DNA of 64,000 bases from CAZOKZ01 sp964580585 (GTDB taxonomy: Bacteria > Sumerlaeota > Sumerlaeia > SLMS01 > JAHLLQ01). Below the pieces are notes generated by a model. The model saw only the letters and a program-made list of their open reading frames with translations, did not search any database and had not been told where the DNA came from. Each line of letters opens with the position of its first letter. Position 1 is the stretch's first letter. Location of the stretch: NCBI GenBank assembly GCA_964580585.1, contig CAZOKZ010000003.1:1-64000 (forward strand). Reading direction: 5' to 3'. The position numbers and the translations under genes were made by a program. Below are positions 61,536 to 64,000 of the stretch, one piece after another.

Positions 61536-62084
61536 ATGTTGGATCAATATTCAGTTGAACAAAAATTGTTAGGCGCGAACGTGCTCCTGTTCATCGTTAT
61601 TACGGTTGCCGGCGTGGCGATGATGGTGCATCGGCCTGAAATTCCTGCCGATCCGCCGCTCGACGAATTGCGTGGAATGCTGTCGGACATTTCGCTCGAA
61701 GTGCGCACCGACCCGAATCGCAACGCGTCGGACGAATTTACGAAATTTGGAAACGCGCCTATCTTTGAAACGTTAATATTATTACCAACGCCGTCGCCCA
61801 CTCCCGAACCAACGCCGGAACCGCCACCGAGCCTGAAAGACGCCATCTTGGCATGGAAAGTCAAAGCCATTGCGGGAACGTTGGTAATTGTAGAAGACCC
61901 GCGTACGCGCGACGAATTCGTCATGGATTTAACGAAAAAAGACGAACCGAAGATTACGCGTTATCGTAATATTGAAATGCCGATTTACCTGGATTCGATC
62001 GATTCGCAAAATTACAAGGCGACGTTCAAATATACCAGCAGTCAAGGCGCACAGACGGTGACGAAAGGGATGTTTGACGAATAA
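61536..62084 (+). CDS. GspC/PilP-like protein, last gene of the operon
   Basis: One N-terminal helix (LGANVLLFIVITVAGVAMM), a ~60-residue linker with a proline/threonine-rich section (PTPSPTPEPTPEPPP) and a C-terminal domain of ~75 residues with WKVKAIAGTLVIVEDPRTRDEFVMDL, resembling the small beta domain of GspC or PilP that touches the secretin. No PDZ domain is present. ATG 61536 is used; one at 61521 is possible. Since the neighbour gene begins on the opposite strand 6 bp downstream, the operon ends here and the secretin gene must be elsewhere. Assignment is by topology, order and the linker type. Confidence 0.6.
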   Translation: MLDQYSVEQKLLGANVLLFIVITVAGVAMMVHRPEIPADPPLDELRGMLSDISLEVRTDPNRNASDEFTKFGNAPIFETLILLPTPSPTPEPTPEPPPSLKDAILAWKVKAIAGTLVIVEDPRTRDEFVMDLTKKDEPKITRYRNIEMPIYLDSIDSQNYKATFKYTSSQGAQTVTKGMFDE

Positions 62085-62089
62085 AGTTA

Positions 62090-63085
62090 TCAGCTGATTA
62101 TTCGTCGGGCAGCGTCGAACAATCCGGCTTTTCTGCTGATGCGCGTGGCGGCCAGTGTCATCTCCAATTGTGGCCCGAAATGACGTTTGAAACGAGCAAT
62201 GCTTGGGGTGTTGGCGCCCACCCAATCGTAAAGTTGCGGCAAACCTTGCCGGTCGGTTTCTTCCAGCGCGCCGTAATGTAATAACGTCGGGGCGCCAGAG
62301 CCTAATTGCTCGGGATCGGATGCTCCGGCCAGATAATAAACGCGATGGGCATCGTGACCAAACAACCCCGCTGCGTGCACGTCTCCGTCCCCATTACGTA
62401 CTTCAACGATGAAACCGGCGTCTTCGGATTTCAGCCAGGGACCCAACGATTCGATAGACGCGGCGAGCGTGGCATCGAGGCCCTGTCGTTTGGCATTCGT
62501 TTTCCAAAGTCGAGCGATGGCGCCCGTTTCCGAAGCGGATAACGTATGGCATTTTAGCCCTTCCTTGCGAGCTTTACGCGCCTGTCGTTTGACCGACGAT
62601 CCGAAATCGCTTTCCCACGCACCGGGTGTTTCCCACGCGGTCAGATAATTATAATGCGGACGCACATTCCAACCGTGCCACATTAAGCCGCGCGCGTCCG
62701 TAACACATGCGGGAAATATTGCATCTACTCGATCAACGGAAGCGGGAATTGCGCGGGCAATGGCTTCGAGTCCATCGCGCCAGAATCGTTCGGCTTCCGC
62801 TCCGTCGAGAGTGCTCGATTCCGCTCGCACGAGCGGTCCGCAGGATGGAGCAAAGTATGGCGATTGCCAAAACAGCAATCCTTTACGGCGAGCTTCGCAA
62901 AACGCGATTGCCATTTCGATTCGGTCGCCCCGCCATGCGCCGGCAAAACGCGCCTGTCGATTTCGCGCCGCATGCAATGCATAAGCGGGACGTTGCACCA
63001 GACTGCGGTTTGCACTGGCGTGCCACAACGATTCAAGCGTTGAGAGATCATTTTCGTCGAGCGTGCGTGCGGTCCAGTTGGTCAT
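62090..63085 (-). CDS. FemAB/GNAT-like acyltransferase (BioF2-like domain)
   Basis: A 331-residue protein of the FemAB-like GNAT group. Core helices and strands include SVKRQARKARKEGLKCHTLSA, a stretch typical of these enzymes (basic helix before the acceptor site), and AGFIVEVRNGDGDVHAAGLFGHDAHRVYYLAGASDPEQLGSGAPTLLHYGALEE with the acyl-donor fold and a Tyr/Ala core, then YDWVGANTPSIARFKRHFGPQLE, where the GGN..SI.RFK.GFG-like block is seen. Such proteins aminoacylate peptidoglycan or modify exopolysaccharides in the FemAB/XrtA context. The target cannot be inferred. Its ATG overlaps the stop of the upstream thioredoxin-like gene by four bases, indicating coupling. Confidence 0.75.
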   Translation of the reverse strand: MTNWTARTLDENDLSTLESLWHASANRSLVQRPAYALHAARNRQARFAGAWRGDRIEMAIAFCEARRKGLLFWQSPYFAPSCGPLVRAESSTLDGAEAERFWRDGLEAIARAIPASVDRVDAIFPACVTDARGLMWHGWNVRPHYNYLTAWETPGAWESDFGSSVKRQARKARKEGLKCHTLSASETGAIARLWKTNAKRQGLDATLAASIESLGPWLKSEDAGFIVEVRNGDGDVHAAGLFGHDAHRVYYLAGASDPEQLGSGAPTLLHYGALEETDRQGLPQLYDWVGANTPSIARFKRHFGPQLEMTLAATRISRKAGLFDAARRIIS

Positions 63086-63624
63086 TGAACGGGCTCGCTG
63101 CCAGCGATTTCACGCAGGAAAGCAACAGCATCCGCGTTGTCCCATGCCGTGGCGCCGGTGTACTCGAATCGCACGCGTTGATCTTTGTCCAACACGATGG
63201 TATGCGGAGTGAAATTGATTGAAATCTCGGGTGGCAACGGGGCGGCGAGGACGAAAATTGGCAGAGTCAATTTTCGACTTTTTGCAAAGGATGCCACGCG
63301 TTTCAGATTGTTGTCGGCTGCCAGACAAACCACAACAATGTCTTTATCGTTTTTCAACTGGGTATGCAAACGTTGCAAACTTGGCATTTCACGAATGCAC
63401 GGTGGGCAACTGGTGGACCAGATGTTAAGCAGCACGGTTTTCCCGGCAAAATTTTCCTCAAAGGAAACCGGCGACCCATCTAAACCCACCATGGCGATGG
63501 GAACACTGAGTTTCGGCGCGGAGGCGCTGGCTTCAAATGTCGGGCCCGAGTGCGTGGATGTCACGAACAGATAAAAAACTCCGGCGGTCAATAATACAGC
63601 GGTGAGTGTCAATGCTTCGTTCAT
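63082..63624 (-). CDS. TlpA/ResA-like thiol-disulfide oxidoreductase
   Basis: A 180-residue thioredoxin-fold protein with an N-terminal helix (LTAVLLTAGVFYLFV) that anchors it facing the periplasm. It has the active site STSCPPCIREMP (CPPC, ~73-76) and FTPHTIVLDKD with the cis-Pro region (here TPHT). The order AMVGLDGSPVSFEENFAGKTVLLNIW is standard for TlpA/ResA. Such proteins reduce apocytochrome or other disulfides. It sits first in a two-gene leftward unit with the FemAB-like gene, sharing four bases, so it may serve redox control of that partner, or the coupling is incidental. No cytochrome maturation genes are nearby. Confidence 0.85.
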   Translation of the reverse strand: MNEALTLTAVLLTAGVFYLFVTSTHSGPTFEASASAPKLSVPIAMVGLDGSPVSFEENFAGKTVLLNIWSTSCPPCIREMPSLQRLHTQLKNDKDIVVVCLAADNNLKRVASFAKSRKLTLPIFVLAAPLPPEISINFTPHTIVLDKDQRVRFEYTGATAWDNADAVAFLREIAGSEPVQ

Positions 63625-63868
63625 GAGAAGGGATGGCCGTCGGTGATTTTTTTTTTGATACCGGGAAGAAAGGAGGTGAGAACGCTCGCCGCATTCTTCC
63701 TCAGGTTAGATTGTACTCGCATGCCGAGTCAAAAGGAACCGCAGAGTTGGGAATTCCAAAAAGTGTACCATTTTCAGGTTGTTCATGCGTTTCCTTGAAA
63801 TTTCGAACCGCCATTTCATTGCCTGCACTTGTTTTGGGTCTTACTGGTTGCCGTGTCGATTGGCCTGA

Positions 63869-64000
63869 AGGGGGGATGCCGTTCGCAAGGTTCGCGACTC
63901 CGGTATGCTTCTTTGCCAACCCGACGGAATCACACACTGGAACAACGAAGGACACGAGTTGGCGGCGGACTTGTTGCTGCCAGTAGTCGTTGAACAGATG
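63869..64000 (+). pseudogene. Possible C-terminal remnant of an SGNH hydrolase, cut by window edge
   Basis: From 63869 an open frame reads to the edge and ends in CQPDGITHWNNEGHELAADL, which resembles block V (D..H...GH..A..L) of SGNH/GDSL hydrolases. No in-frame N-terminal part with the GDS motif exists upstream: the frame is closed by TGA at 63866-63868. A lipoprotein-like stretch (ALVLGLTGC) lies just upstream in another frame, separated by a G-run at 63870-63875, so a frameshift or decay may have occurred. The region 63625-63868 otherwise has no supported gene. Low confidence. Confidence 0.25.

Noticed and set aside
63670..63679. Perfect Shine-Dalgarno-like AAGGAGGTGA on the plus strand
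   Set aside because: No start codon follows at a usable distance; most likely coincidence.
1..64000. tRNA, rRNA, CRISPR arrays and transposases
   Set aside because: No cloverleaf-like sequence with conserved T-loop, no rRNA segment, no regularly spaced repeats and no transposase motif were seen; a covariance search would be needed to exclude small RNAs.

Overview
This 64 kb window comes from a diderm (Gram-negative type) bacterium with roughly 50-58% GC in its core genes. It carries lipoproteins with lipoboxes, a type II secretion/type IV pilus-like assembly operon, a Wzt-type polysaccharide exporter ATPase, polyprenyl-phosphate sugar-1-phosphate transferase, undecaprenyl-phosphate translocase and acyltransferase (MBOAT) genes. 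The mix (GH57/DUF3536 hydrolase, bacterial Thg1-like protein, PUR-domain DUF3276 protein, DUF62 SAM hydrolase, FHA-GAF-HD-GYP protein, Ser/Thr kinase, ACP-like proteins known to me mainly from planctomycete-type genomes, and an interspersed repeat resembling those of candidate-phylum genomes) suggests a PVC/FCB-adjacent or candidate phylum such as Sumerlaeota or Hydrogenedentota. The phylum cannot be fixed from this window. No rRNA, tRNA, CRISPR array or transposase was seen.

Layout. 1-8.7 kb: a truncated coiled-coil lipoprotein, a WecA/TagO-like transferase, a small AT-richer toxin-antitoxin pair (Panacea antitoxin plus RelE-like toxin), then a leftward block with a GH57 hydrolase, a secreted tandem-CBM48 protein, a SAM hydrolase and a PUR-domain protein. 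8.9-15.2 kb: a GT-C membrane glycosyltransferase, small accessory genes (zinc-ribbon protein, phosphoesterase, leucine-rich-repeat protein), threonine dehydratase and a Thg1-like 3'-5' polymerase. 15.5-29.2 kb: secreted proteins of unknown role, a long AT-rich intergenic region with a repeated octamer, a CDF cation transporter coupled to a PP-loop protein, a VWA lipoprotein, an HD-GYP signalling protein, a strongly AT-rich ATPase/MAD4-like operon that looks like a horizontally acquired defence module, the DUF368 translocase and a VOC protein. 29.3-37.8 kb: a repeat-bearing intergenic stretch, a Ser/Thr kinase, an MBOAT/SGNH acylation pair, class I aldolase, a proline-rich membrane protein with a pseudopilin-like C-terminus, and YaaA.

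37.9-45.9 kb is a leftward run: cohesin-like secreted protein, solute-binding lipoprotein, split-ACP protein, long coiled-coil methyltransferase, Wzt-like ABC ATPase and YceD. The Wzt and methyltransferase genes overlap and probably cooperate in export and end-capping of a surface polysaccharide. 46-51.9 kb: an antiporter-RCK-EIIA fusion, a lipoprotein, an orphan OppB-like permease and a second GT-C protein. 52-62.1 kb: a tightly packed gspE-F-H-I-J-K-L-M-C/P-like operon with no gspG, secretin or prepilin peptidase inside the window. 62.1-63.6 kb: an overlapping FemAB-like/thioredoxin-like pair. The right edge holds a possible remnant of an SGNH hydrolase.
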